From positions 60,355-124,354 of the forward strand of contig DKPQ01000011.1 in the NCBI GenBank assembly GCA_002471275.1: 64,000 bases of DNA, written 5' to 3'. This stretch comes from Flammeovirgaceae bacterium UBA7330. GTDB taxonomy: Bacteria; Bacteroidota; Bacteroidia; Cytophagales; Cyclobacteriaceae. The position numbers were made by a program, and so were the translations under genes. This document shows, in pieces, positions 18,453 through 27,209 of this stretch (the first letter of the stretch is position 1; the number at the start of each line of letters is the position of its first letter). The notes under the pieces were generated by a model, which saw only the letters and a program-made list of their open reading frames with translations, had not been told where the DNA came from and did not search any database.

Positions 18453-18565
18453 TCCGGACCATTCATGTTTGTTGCTAAGCTAATGAAGCAATCAGGGGAA
18501 AACAAAGAGAAGCTAAGAACACTTAATAAGTGATTGAGTGTGTTAATATTGCAGGAAGAAAATTT

Positions 18566-19543
18566 ATGCCATCATTTAGCTTAAAAGAAATCCAGGCGCC
18601 GGTCGCAGTCGAAATGGCTGAATTCGAAAAGAAATTCCGCCAGTCTATGCGTAGCAATGTTATGCTACTCGATAAGATCACCGGATATATTGTCAAGCGT
18701 AAAGGAAAGCAGATGCGACCTTTGTTTGTCTTCCTCAGCGCAGGTGTGGCTAATGGTATCACTGAATCTACCTACAGGGGAGCAGCATTGATTGAGCTGC
18801 TACATACTGCCACACTGGTCCACGATGATGTGGTGGATGATGCACATTATAGGAGAAGCTATTTTTCCATCAATGCCTTATGGAAGAACAAGATAGCTGT
18901 GCTGGTTGGTGATTTCCTCCTGTCAAGGGGGTTATTGCTTTCACTGGAGAATAATGATTTTGATCTACTGAAGATCGTTTCCAATGCAGTGAAAGAGATG
19001 AGCGAGGGGGAGCTCCTGCAGATGGAAAAAGCCCGAAAACTGGATATTACCGAGGAGGTATACTATGAGATCATCCGGCAGAAGACAGCCAGCCTGATCA
19101 CTGCATGCTGTAGAACAGGTGCTGCTTCTTCAGGAGCTAAAGCCGAGGTGGTGGATCAGATGACCCAGTTTGGAGAGCATGTGGGGATGGCCTTCCAGAT
19201 CAAAGATGACCTGTTTGACTACGGCACCTATGAGATCGGGAAACCAACCGGGATAGACATCAAGGAGAAGAAAATGACCCTTCCGCTGATCTATGCACTT
19301 AACCAATCTGGCAGATCTGAGAAGAATCGTGTGAAGAAGATGATCAAAAAGAGTGCCCAGGAACCTGCGCTGGTACATGAGGTGATCGACTTTGTAAAAT
19401 CTACGGGAGGCATACAATATGCCATTGAGGTGATGGAGCAATATCACGAGAAAGCCAAAGAAATATTAAGTCAACTGCCTGATTCTGAATATAAAACTTC
19501 TCTGGATCAGCTGGTGCAGTTTACCATCGACAGGACGAGGTAA
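18566..19543 (+). CDS. Polyprenyl (octaprenyl-type) diphosphate synthase
   Basis: From ATG 18566 the protein has 325 residues; a GTG at 18530 in frame would add 12 residues without homology and is unlikely. The first aspartate-rich motif LVHDDVVDDAHYRR (Asp87, Asp88, Asp91) and the second, IKDDLFDYG, bind the magnesium diphosphates. GKQMRP near residue 50 and the pattern MSEGELLQ are also typical of trans-polyprenyl synthases. The product is a long isoprenoid chain, most likely for menaquinone. A near-match -7 box (TAATATTG) lies around 18545. There is no adjacent quinone gene, so the chain length is uncertain. Confidence 0.9.
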   Translation: MPSFSLKEIQAPVAVEMAEFEKKFRQSMRSNVMLLDKITGYIVKRKGKQMRPLFVFLSAGVANGITESTYRGAALIELLHTATLVHDDVVDDAHYRRSYFSINALWKNKIAVLVGDFLLSRGLLLSLENNDFDLLKIVSNAVKEMSEGELLQMEKARKLDITEEVYYEIIRQKTASLITACCRTGAASSGAKAEVVDQMTQFGEHVGMAFQIKDDLFDYGTYEIGKPTGIDIKEKKMTLPLIYALNQSGRSEKNRVKKMIKKSAQEPALVHEVIDFVKSTGGIQYAIEVMEQYHEKAKEILSQLPDSEYKTSLDQLVQFTIDRTR

Positions 19544-19578
19544 TGCCCGTATTTCTGGCAATTGGGTAATTGCCTTGT

Positions 19579-19586
19579 TACCTTTG
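19579..19586 (+). promoter_or_regulatory. Predicted -7 box (TACCTTTG) for the FKBP gene
   Basis: TACCTTTG matches TAnnTTTG exactly. It lies 73 bases before the ATG at 19660 and after the stop of the polyprenyl synthase gene, so the isomerase gene likely has its own promoter. The nearest TTG is closer (14 bases) than the normal -33 spacing. Confidence 0.4.
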
Positions 19587-19659
19587 TGGCTTCAAATAAA
19601 AAAAGCAATTCTATAAAAAGGAAAACCAATTCGGTAAGTTTCCAAACAAGCAATTGAAA

Positions 19660-20088
19660 ATGAAAAAAGTAGAAGCAAACGACAAAGTAAAAGTACACTA
19701 CACAGGAAAATTGACAACCGGAGAGGTTTTTGACTCTTCTGTGGAGAGAGATCCCCTAGAGTTTACAGTTGGAGCAGGGCAGATGATCAAAGGATTTGAT
19801 GAAGCTGTCAATGGGATGGAAGTAAACGAAAAGAAGACTGTAACGATCCCATCAGGAGAAGCTTATGGAGAGAGAAATGAGCAATTGATCCAGGCTGTGC
19901 CCAGGACAGATCTGCCACAGGACATGAAGCCTGAAGTAGGACAGACATTGGTTGCCACCAATGATCAGGGACATCAAACGCATGTTGTAGTTACCGAGGT
20001 TGCTGATGCTACGATTACCATCGATGCCAACCATCCTTTGGCTGGAAAAGATTTAGTATTTGAGATTGAGCTGGTAGAGATCGCTTAA
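19660..20088 (+). CDS. FKBP-type peptidyl-prolyl isomerase, SlyD-like
   Basis: The 142-residue protein matches the SlyD class: VKVHYTGKLTTGEVFDSS, then FTVGAGQMIKGFDEAVNGM, and an inserted flap with YGERNEQLIQAVPR followed by the final FKBP strands (LVFEIELVEI). It speeds proline isomerisation and acts as a chaperone in the cytosol; there is no signal peptide. SlyD's metal-binding His-rich tail is absent, because the protein stops at EIA. An in-frame TTG two codons upstream (19654) is a possible but less likely start. A strong terminator follows at 20112. Confidence 0.9.
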   Translation: MKKVEANDKVKVHYTGKLTTGEVFDSSVERDPLEFTVGAGQMIKGFDEAVNGMEVNEKKTVTIPSGEAYGERNEQLIQAVPRTDLPQDMKPEVGQTLVATNDQGHQTHVVVTEVADATITIDANHPLAGKDLVFEIELVEIA

Positions 20089-20111
20089 TTATCTAAATAG
20101 ACATATATCAT

Positions 20112-20144
20112 AACCAGGTTATCAATCGATAGACCTGGTTTTTT
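20112..20144. terminator. Bidirectional-type terminator between FKBP and TauE genes
   Basis: A perfect 7-bp stem AACCAGG / CCTGGTT (20112-20118 and 20134-20140) is followed by TTTT on the plus strand. It lies between convergent genes (stops at 20088 and 20147). Confidence 0.75.
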
Positions 20145-20146
20145 GT

Positions 20147-20887
20147 TTATAGGGCACTGATGCCCTGATATAGCATGATCAGGCCACTTATTACCATAAA
20201 CAGGATTACCCATTTCCTAAAGGACTGATCAGAAATATGCTTCAGCAAGAGTTTGCCGGCATAGCTCCCCACAGAAATGCCCAGTCCCAATGCAATGGCA
20301 GGATAAACAACCTCGAGGGACATCAACCCGAAATAGGTGTAGCTTCCAATCTGAGCCAGACCCATGAAAAAACTATTGGCGGTTTTGGTAGCAATGAGTG
20401 ACTCTTTTGATATCCCAAGATTGAGATAAAAGGGATTCAGAACAGGTCCCAGTCCACCAATGATGGTTCCAAGCAGCGCGATGATCAGACCAAGGGGAAA
20501 GAGGTGATGATACTTCATTTGGAAGGATTTCTTTTTCTTGCCCCAGCCAAACTGCCAGATGGTGCTGATTAGAAATAATCCAATGATAATCTGAAGCCAG
20601 TCTATCCGGAGAGCAGAAAAGAGGAGCGCACCAAGGAAGGCTCCTGCCATGGCAGCCGGTACATAGTAGAGCGTGGCCTTCCAGTCTATGTTGTTCCAGT
20701 AAATGATTATTCTGATGGGTCTGCCTATGAGGTTTCCTGTGTTGAGAATGGGTGCAGCAATCCCCGGTCCGGCCAGAAAGTTGACGATAGGCACCAGGAT
20801 CAATCCTCCACCACCTGCTGTGATAGTGGTCAAAGCAAAGGTGAGCAACCCTGCCAGAAAAATTAAACCCAGAAGCCAGTAATCCAC
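20147..20887 (-). CDS. TauE/SafE-family membrane permease
   Basis: This 246-residue protein is mostly hydrophobic, with about eight membrane segments. It opens with GLIFLAGLLTFALTTITAGGGGLILVP, matching the Gly-rich first helix of TauE/SafE permeases, and has the repeated counterpart GTIIGGLGPVLNPFYLNLG in the second half. Members move sulfite, sulfonates or organic anions across the inner membrane, but substrates cannot be read from sequence. It has its own start 65 bases from the next minus-strand gene and converges on the FKBP gene. Confidence 0.85.
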   Translation of the reverse strand: MDYWLLGLIFLAGLLTFALTTITAGGGGLILVPIVNFLAGPGIAAPILNTGNLIGRPIRIIIYWNNIDWKATLYYVPAAMAGAFLGALLFSALRIDWLQIIIGLFLISTIWQFGWGKKKKSFQMKYHHLFPLGLIIALLGTIIGGLGPVLNPFYLNLGISKESLIATKTANSFFMGLAQIGSYTYFGLMSLEVVYPAIALGLGISVGSYAGKLLLKHISDQSFRKWVILFMVISGLIMLYQGISAL

Positions 20888-20952
20888 TAATTGATTGTTT
20901 TAGTCTAAAATGAATTTAAGCTTTATCATTTCAAATAGGAAAGAACCTCGGC

Positions 20953-23900
20953 TTATTTTGACTTGCTATTGAGCCAATCCAGCATCTCTTCCTGATATTC
21001 GCCCAGGTATTTGTGTCCTACACCCTCTACTTCGTGCCATGCCAATTCTGCACCCATTTCTTCAAAGAGGTCTTTCAGGATCACATTGTTGGTTTTCCAT
21101 CGCTCAAGCTCTCCCCAGGCCATCCAAACCGGTATGTCTTTTAACCTGACAGCTTCTTCTTTGGTCGGTTCCTGTAAAAATGCCGCACTGTACATGCCTA
21201 TGGCCGCCCAACGATTAGGCATCTTTTGTCCGATGTGAAATGAGCCATTTCCTCCCATGGAGAATCCATACAGATATTGTCTCCTGGGATCGGTTTTATA
21301 CATCTTATCAAAATCCTCCAACACTTCCATAATATCGGTTTCTGCGATGTCACGATAAAATTTATCACCACGACCCCATGGGAGGATAAACAATCCTTCC
21401 TTTCGGTATCCCATACTCGTTACCCCGGCAACTTCAGGCTGTAAAGGCTGGTATAGCATCTTTCTGGGGTTGTTGTTTCTTCCTCCTCCACTACCATGAA
21501 GTTCCACAAAAAGGGGTTGTTTTTTGGTTTTTTTAGGGTCAAAGTCACGGGGCACGAATAGCCAGTAAAAACTATATAGCCCATCCGTAGGGGATTTGAA
21601 TGACATCATCAATGGACGGGGACCTTCCTGGTAGGTTTTCCAGTCGGCTCCGCCATTTTTGAAATAATTGAGGGCCATGGATGCAGAAACAATGTCTTCA
21701 TCAGAAATGGTGAATCCATGCGTGGTATCTTGAGTAAATCGGGCTACCGTTTGGTAGTGCCGCTTCATTAACGGGTTGTTTTCCTTAGCCGCCAAAGTGT
21801 TTATTAACTTCACCAACTGATCCGGAGCATCTTTTTCCACCTTGACTGCGAGGCTGGTATTGTAGGTAAAGGCATAGCTTCCTGAACCAACTTCGATCAC
21901 CACATGACCATCTTCTTCTCTCGCATTTGGGTAACTATCGACAATGGGCTTGCCATTTTCTTTGATCTTGTCGATCCTGGCTTTCGGTAGTGTGATTGTA
22001 GCTGTTGTATTGGCAGGAATGGTGCAGTAGACGGTCATATTTCCGTTATCAATTTTCCACCCGGAGACAATCTTACCGTACTTGCTTTCGTGGGAAGCTT
22101 CAGCATAGTCCAGCCTGGAGCTGGGCTGTGGCTGTATCAGGATATGCTTGTAGCCGGGAGCACCGATTTCCATCCCCGCTACCACACGGTACATCCAGTC
22201 ACCAATGGCCCCATACGCATAGTGGTTGAAGCTGTTCATGCTCACGTTCTGAAAGGTGCTGTCAGGCTTTTGGCCATCCCATCGTTCCCAGATGGTAGTA
22301 GCGCCCATCTTCACTGGATATAACCAAGAAGGAAATGTTTCCTGGAGGAGCAGGTCATAGGCCACATCGGTTTTTCCATTTTCAGATAAGACATGACAGA
22401 TATAGGGGGTGCCAAGAAACCCCGTTGACAAGTGATTTTCTCTGCTTTGGATATTCTCTACCAGGTAGTTTACAGCATTGCCCCTGAGGGAGTCGGGTAA
22501 CAGATCAAAATGAAGGGCCAATACATATGAGGTCTGGCTGTGTGAGATGATACGTCCAGTCTGAGTTACATAGTTTTCAAAGAAAGCTTTTTTCACTTTC
22601 TCCAACACTTCTGTATACTCCTTTACATCTTCCTCTTTGCCCAGCACTTCGGCAGCTTCGATCAATAGCTGAGTGGAATAGGCATAAAAGGCTGTTGCAA
22701 TGAGATCCTGATCTGTATGCCCGTCGGGGTCCCGCCATTTGCTCATCTCAGGTTTAAAGAATAGCCAGTCTCCAAAGACACTGCCTCCTTCCCAGATGTA
22801 ATTTGATCCGGCATCTTTTCTTACAAAGTCTACATATTTTTTCATGGCAGGATACTGAGTAGAAAGAATGTCTTTGTCCCCATACACTTTGTAGAGTGTC
22901 CATGGAGCAATGGTGACAACATCTGCCCATCCGGCAGAAGCCCTTACGCTACCCAGGACATTCGGCACCACAAAAGGGATTGCTCCGGCTTCACTTTGCT
23001 CTGCTGCCAAATCCTTGAGCCATTTGGTAAAGAACGCCGCTACGTCCATGTTGTATGCCGCAGTCCTGATAAAGGCCTGAGCATCTCCTGTCCAGCCCAG
23101 ACGCTCATCCCGCTGTGGACAGTCTGTCGGGATATCCAGGAAATTACCTTTTTGACCCCATTGAATGTTTTGCTGCAACTGATTGATCAAAGGATTGGAG
23201 CATTCGAATTTACCGATAGGCTCCATGTCAGAATGAATGACAATCCCTGTGAGGTTTTCGGGCTTCAACTCTCCCGGGAATCCCTCAATAGCCACATACC
23301 TGAATCCCATAAAAGTGAAAGAGGGCTCATAGGTTTCATCGCCCTGCCCTTTAAGCGTATATTGGAGCGTGGCATTTGCCGATCGAAGGTTATCAGTGTA
23401 AAATTCCCCGAATTTGTCCATGACCTCTGCGTGACGGATGGTGATGGTAGTTCCTGCCTGCCCATTCACCTTCAGCTTGATCCATCCCACCATGTTTTGA
23501 CCGAAATCAGCTACCAGTGTACCTTTTGGCGTTTTCCAGATTTTCACTGGCTTGATTTCCTCGATTTTTCTTACTGGTACCGTTTCAGTGGGGATGAGCT
23601 CCTTATAGCCATGATCTGCTACATTTACGGGTTTCCAGCTACTGTCATCAAATGTAACTGTACTCCAGCCATTTAATTCCTTTCGGGCATCATATGTCTC
23701 GCCATTGTAGATGCTGTTCATGGTGATAGGGCCGTTACTTGTGCCTTTCCATGTGTTGTCAGTAAGGATCATTTCTGAGCTACCGTCTGCATAATTTATT
23801 TGGATCTGGCAGAGTAAACCCAGTTTTTTACCATACACTCCCCAGTTATCCTGCCAGGCTAAATGACCGCGGTACCAGCCATCACCCAACATGGCTCCGA

Positions 23901-24561
23901 TAGCGTTTTCGCCGGTCTTTAAATAATTAGTGATATCATACACCTGGTATTGCAACCTGTCCTGGTACTTCGTCCATCCGGGGGTGAATACTTCATCGCC
24001 TACCTGCTGGCCATTGATAAAAAGTTCATACAGCCCATGAGCTGTAACATAAGCCCGCGCGCTTTTTATGGTTTTCCCGATGGATGCTTTTTTTCTGACC
24101 AGCAAAGCCGGGGCATTGGCCTGTTCTTCTTGTATGGGTTCGATCCATTGGGCTTTCCAGTCACCATCAAAAAGTCCCATTTCCCAGTAAGCCGGGGTAC
24201 TCCATTCGGAAACGTTTCCGGCATTGTCCCAGGCCCTCACGCGCCAATAGTATCTGTTTCCCGGAGCTAGTTTTTCACCGGCATAGGGGATGAGAGTGGA
24301 TTGATCACTGGCTACTTTGTTGCTTTCCCAGGTAAGATGTGTCGTGGGGAAATTATTCACCTCAGCCACCTGGATCTGGTAGTGTGTCTGCAGAACGTTT
24401 TTGGCTGAAGATCTTAGCTTCCAGCTCAGACGAGGGGAAGGCGCTTCCAGTCCCATCGGATTTTTTTTGTGTTCAACTGACAGGTCGTAGACTTCCAGGT
24501 TTTGGGAGATGGCTGCACCTGTCAGCAATAACACAATTGTTAAAGTGCCGAAGAATTTCAT
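20953..24561 (-). CDS. GH78 alpha-L-rhamnosidase fused to a C-terminal serine esterase
   Basis: This 1202-residue exported protein has a signal peptide at about residues 1-19. Residues ~25-890 have the full GH78 layout: N-terminal beta domains, WKAQWI, and the (alpha/alpha)6 barrel with CPQRDERLGWTGDAQ near residue 480. GH78 enzymes release terminal L-rhamnose. After a helical linker (about 890-945) comes an alpha/beta-hydrolase: oxyanion-type ELHGSGGG, nucleophile Ser1101 in GFSMGGNGS and His1183 in GVGHKYLG. This resembles PHB-depolymerase/feruloyl-esterase-like hydrolases. Both active sites look complete, so the enzyme may deacylate and derhamnosylate one glycan. I find no susCD pair or other glycosidase nearby. 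Confidence 0.85.
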   Translation of the reverse strand: MKFFGTLTIVLLLTGAAISQNLEVYDLSVEHKKNPMGLEAPSPRLSWKLRSSAKNVLQTHYQIQVAEVNNFPTTHLTWESNKVASDQSTLIPYAGEKLAPGNRYYWRVRAWDNAGNVSEWSTPAYWEMGLFDGDWKAQWIEPIQEEQANAPALLVRKKASIGKTIKSARAYVTAHGLYELFINGQQVGDEVFTPGWTKYQDRLQYQVYDITNYLKTGENAIGAMLGDGWYRGHLAWQDNWGVYGKKLGLLCQIQINYADGSSEMILTDNTWKGTSNGPITMNSIYNGETYDARKELNGWSTVTFDDSSWKPVNVADHGYKELIPTETVPVRKIEEIKPVKIWKTPKGTLVADFGQNMVGWIKLKVNGQAGTTITIRHAEVMDKFGEFYTDNLRSANATLQYTLKGQGDETYEPSFTFMGFRYVAIEGFPGELKPENLTGIVIHSDMEPIGKFECSNPLINQLQQNIQWGQKGNFLDIPTDCPQRDERLGWTGDAQAFIRTAAYNMDVAAFFTKWLKDLAAEQSEAGAIPFVVPNVLGSVRASAGWADVVTIAPWTLYKVYGDKDILSTQYPAMKKYVDFVRKDAGSNYIWEGGSVFGDWLFFKPEMSKWRDPDGHTDQDLIATAFYAYSTQLLIEAAEVLGKEEDVKEYTEVLEKVKKAFFENYVTQTGRIISHSQTSYVLALHFDLLPDSLRGNAVNYLVENIQSRENHLSTGFLGTPYICHVLSENGKTDVAYDLLLQETFPSWLYPVKMGATTIWERWDGQKPDSTFQNVSMNSFNHYAYGAIGDWMYRVVAGMEIGAPGYKHILIQPQPSSRLDYAEASHESKYGKIVSGWKIDNGNMTVYCTIPANTTATITLPKARIDKIKENGKPIVDSYPNAREEDGHVVIEVGSGSYAFTYNTSLAVKVEKDAPDQLVKLINTLAAKENNPLMKRHYQTVARFTQDTTHGFTISDEDIVSASMALNYFKNGGADWKTYQEGPRPLMMSFKSPTDGLYSFYWLFVPRDFDPKKTKKQPLFVELHGSGGGRNNNPRKMLYQPLQPEVAGVTSMGYRKEGLFILPWGRGDKFYRDIAETDIMEVLEDFDKMYKTDPRRQYLYGFSMGGNGSFHIGQKMPNRWAAIGMYSAAFLQEPTKEEAVRLKDIPVWMAWGELERWKTNNVILKDLFEEMGAELAWHEVEGVGHKYLGEYQEEMLDWLNSKSK

Positions 24562-24654
24562 AGGATTTAGATGTTGTTTTTTGCCTGTTAAAGGTAAGAA
24601 TCAACTCTCAATAAACTGTCTTGGACTTACAGGAGTGCGAATGGTTTGGGGCTA

Positions 24655-25581
24655 TTATGCCTTCAGTACCTGCCTTCTTTTCAAATTGATCATGACGGCA
24701 CTGACTATGATGATTAGCATTCCAACGAGTTGAAAGGAGGAAATGGTTTCATTGGCAAAGAGCCACCCGATAAGCACAGCTATGATGGGGTTGACAAAAG
24801 CATAGGTCCCCACAACAGCAGCCGGTTTTTGGGTGAGCAACCAGGTATAAGCTACTAACCCAACGATGGAGCCTGCCAGGGCGAGATAGATAATCGCTGA
24901 CCAGGCTCTCATACCAACATTGGAAAAATCCGTATGACTGTATTCACCTAGCACACCACTAAGTAGTAGTGAAATAACTGAGGCAAAAATAAATTGCCAG
25001 CCTAGGTTCATGTACATGGAATCCCTGGGTGGATAGCTCTTGTAAAGGAGTGTGCCAAATACCCAACTGATCGCACCTATCAGCACCAGGCAGGTCGCAA
25101 TCAATTCTAGCCTGGAGGTTGACACGCTTTCACCTGAGAGTGTTTCTCCAAATAATGTAAGGATACCGATAAATCCCAGGATCACTCCCAGAATGATGTA
25201 TGGATTTGAGAAATATAACTTCCAGTTACTCTTATCAATGATAACAAACCATAACGGGATGGTAGCCACCAAAACGGATGCATATCCGGTAGCAATATAC
25301 TGTTCGGACCACACGAGTAATCCCTGTCCACCCACCATAATAATCAATGCAAAAAATGCATTCCTGACCATCGAGTGAAACTTGGGCCACTTCTGACCGG
25401 TCCATAGGCAGTAGGCCACCAAAAGTACACCGGCCATTATAAAGCGTACCGAGGCCATCATGAAGGGAGGGAGTCCATCCAGCCCGATCCTGATTGCCAT
25501 GTAGGTAGTGCCCCATATCAGGTAAATGCATAAAAAGGCAATGATGATCAATAGTCGATAGGAGATCTGTCTCTGGGCCAC
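24655..25581 (-). CDS. EamA/DMT-family transporter
   Basis: This 308-residue protein has ten hydrophobic segments in two similar halves. The first half contains FLCIYLIWGTTYMAIRIGL and the second AGSIVGLVAYTWLLTQKPAAVVGTYAFVNP, the classical EamA repeat signatures. Such inner-membrane exporters carry amino acids, sugars or other small metabolites; the substrate is unknown. It is a single gene, 93 bases upstream of and in the same direction as the rhamnosidase gene, so co-transcription is possible. Confidence 0.9.
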   Translation of the reverse strand: MAQRQISYRLLIIIAFLCIYLIWGTTYMAIRIGLDGLPPFMMASVRFIMAGVLLVAYCLWTGQKWPKFHSMVRNAFFALIIMVGGQGLLVWSEQYIATGYASVLVATIPLWFVIIDKSNWKLYFSNPYIILGVILGFIGILTLFGETLSGESVSTSRLELIATCLVLIGAISWVFGTLLYKSYPPRDSMYMNLGWQFIFASVISLLLSGVLGEYSHTDFSNVGMRAWSAIIYLALAGSIVGLVAYTWLLTQKPAAVVGTYAFVNPIIAVLIGWLFANETISSFQLVGMLIIIVSAVMINLKRRQVLKA

Positions 25582-25660
25582 TGGTTAGTTAATTTGATGG
25601 CTAAAGTACTACAAGGGCAATTTGGAAACTAAAAATGAGTTTTAATTGTATCTAATATTA

Positions 25661-25667
25661 GAGGAGG
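25661..25667 (+). promoter_or_regulatory. Strong Shine-Dalgarno sequence (GAGGAGG)
   Basis: GAGGAGG stands 5 bases before the ATG at 25673. Good Shine-Dalgarno sequences are uncommon in Bacteroidota, and this one decides the start, ruling out the longer frame from 25646. Confidence 0.6.
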
Positions 25668-25672
25668 TTGCC

Positions 25673-26053
25673 ATGAAGAAGGTTGCGTTTTTACTTATTT
25701 CATTGTTTATTTTAGGATGCGCTCAAAATATTACGCCACCCAGATCGGTGAGTAGTAATATCATTCATGAAACTGACGATGAGCAACATGAAATTGTCAT
25801 TCTTGATCCCGAATTTCAGTCATGGTTTGTGACCAACGCCAAACCCATAGGGTTTTACTCTTTACGATTCTATGAATCTCACAATATCAGGTACGTGACA
25901 GCCTGGAATCAAAAGGCCAGGAATACTTATGGTCCGATTACCAATGAAATAAATTATGACCCAAATGAAGATTACGGGATGGAGGTCAACTATAAGCTTT
26001 ACTGGTATTTCAAGTATATAGAGTCCATCTATGGGCGTTACTTTTTCCTCTAA
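25673..26053 (+). CDS. Small lipoprotein, DUF6146-like
   Basis: From ATG 25673 the protein has 126 residues. A signal peptide ends at a lipobox (LFILGC, Cys near residue 17). The mature part has the conserved-looking sequence ILDPEFQSWFVTNAKPIGFYSLRFY, followed by YVTAWNQKARN and YGMEVNYKLYWYFKYIE. This combination resembles the DUF6146 family found in Flavobacteriia and Cytophagia. The function is unknown and it is probably anchored in the outer membrane. The stop codon overlaps the stop codon of a convergent 58-residue gene. Confidence 0.65.
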   Translation: MKKVAFLLISLFILGCAQNITPPRSVSSNIIHETDDEQHEIVILDPEFQSWFVTNAKPIGFYSLRFYESHNIRYVTAWNQKARNTYGPITNEINYDPNEDYGMEVNYKLYWYFKYIESIYGRYFFL

Positions 26054-26226
26054 CTCACTTTTTTCTTCCCTTTGAGGAAGTAAATAAGTGGGCCAACGAC
26101 AGGAAAAAGGATTACCAGAATCATCCATAATATGCGATGGTTCATGGTCATAGAAGCCCTGATTACATCCAGCATAGCCCATATTGCCAGGGAAACGGCG
26201 ACAATTCCAAAAATTAAACCTTCCAT
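26050..26226 (-). CDS. 58-residue PLDc_N-type small membrane protein
   Basis: A 58-residue frame runs from ATG 26226 to TAG at 26050. It has two hydrophobic segments (about residues 2-20 and 32-50) and the pattern W-ILVILFPVVGPLIYFLKGKK. This matches the N-terminal membrane hairpin of phospholipase D-like/cardiolipin synthases (PLDc_N, PF13396), which occurs widely as a small stand-alone protein in Bacteroidota. It is short enough to escape many gene callers. The function of the stand-alone form is unknown. Confidence 0.75.
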   Translation of the reverse strand: MEGLIFGIVAVSLAIWAMLDVIRASMTMNHRILWMILVILFPVVGPLIYFLKGKKKVS

Positions 26227-26395
26227 TTTTTATTTAAATGTACATAATTTGGAAGAGAAGAGGATTGACCGATTTCATATGTAAATATGACTTTTATGGA
26301 AGATTAATTGTCTGCCATATATTACTTTGGGGTATGTAATTTAAATTATCAGGGATAAACAGTGTCCGACTCACAAATCGGCTCGTTTAATTTAT

Positions 26396-26935
26396 ATGAA
26401 AATGATGTGCCGAATCTTCATAATGTTTGTTGTGGTTTTCTTCTCCGCCTGCTCACCTTTCAAGGTGAAGGTATACTATGACGAACGATTTGAGTTTGAA
26501 GACTTAAAAACCTTTTGCTGGATGAGTGGATGTGAATTCAATATTCAGGGTCCTTCATCTCTGTCAGGAGATACCTCAATTGTTCACTCATTTATGAAAG
26601 AGATCAAATCACACCTGATTGCAAAAGGGTTTGAATACAACGATGAAACCCCTGACTTTCTGATCAATTTACACGTAGTGGCTTTTGAGAAAAAAGTAGG
26701 AGGATACACACCCTATCACATCTATGGCCGTGAAAATGATTTTACACCTTTTTTATCTGAAGATTCCTATCAATACCTGGAAGGGTCGCTCATCATTGAT
26801 ATTGCCAATTATAAAACCAGTACGGTAGTGTGGCGATCCGATGTGATTGGTTATACGGATTCCGGCAAAGGATTTTCTGAAAAGACCATTAAACATGTCA
26901 TATCCAGGGCTCTCCGACAGTTTCCACCTGAATAG
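26396..26935 (+). CDS. DUF4136-family lipoprotein
   Basis: This 179-residue protein has a lipobox (FFSACS, Cys near residue 19). The motifs YYDERFEFEDLKTFCWM, then IVHSFMKEIKSHLIAKGFEYNDETPDFLINLHV and LIIDIANYKTSTVVWRSDVIGY belong to the DUF4136 family, lipoproteins of unknown role that usually face the periplasm. The full fold appears present. A weak hairpin with T-run follows at about 26979. A second, diverged member of the same family starts at 27210. Confidence 0.85.
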   Translation: MKMMCRIFIMFVVVFFSACSPFKVKVYYDERFEFEDLKTFCWMSGCEFNIQGPSSLSGDTSIVHSFMKEIKSHLIAKGFEYNDETPDFLINLHVVAFEKKVGGYTPYHIYGRENDFTPFLSEDSYQYLEGSLIIDIANYKTSTVVWRSDVIGYTDSGKGFSEKTIKHVISRALRQFPPE

Positions 26936-27209
26936 TACTTCCTCCAGCATTGCTCGGATCTGTGGGGTATTTATCCCTAAAAAGGTCATTTAGGCCATTT
27001 TTTAAAGCCTATTACAAAACCACTATTTTTTTGCTCATTTCTGATTCCCGAAATCAAAAAAATCAAAGCGATCAATTGCTTTTTTAGAAGAAATGTATTT
27101 TTTCGTAATATTCAATAAAAACTTAATATAAATATTAATGTTTAAATGAATTGGTTATAATTTTAAATGAAATTTAATAATAGGGCTAATTTATTAAAAT
27201 ATTAATTTT
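26936..27209. other. AT-rich intergenic region between two DUF4136 genes
   Basis: It holds a likely weak terminator at about 26979-27003 (GGTC/GGCC stem, T-run), then 200 bases that are very A/T rich with no frame above 20 codons. A near-match -7 box (TAATTTTA) lies just before the ATG at 27210, so the downstream gene may be read separately. Confidence 0.4.
26979..27003 (+). terminator. Weak rho-independent terminator after first DUF4136 gene
   Basis: AAAAAGGTC and GGCCATTTTTT can pair with one bulge around a 5-base loop, and a run of six T follows. The G:U pair makes it weak. Confidence 0.4.
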
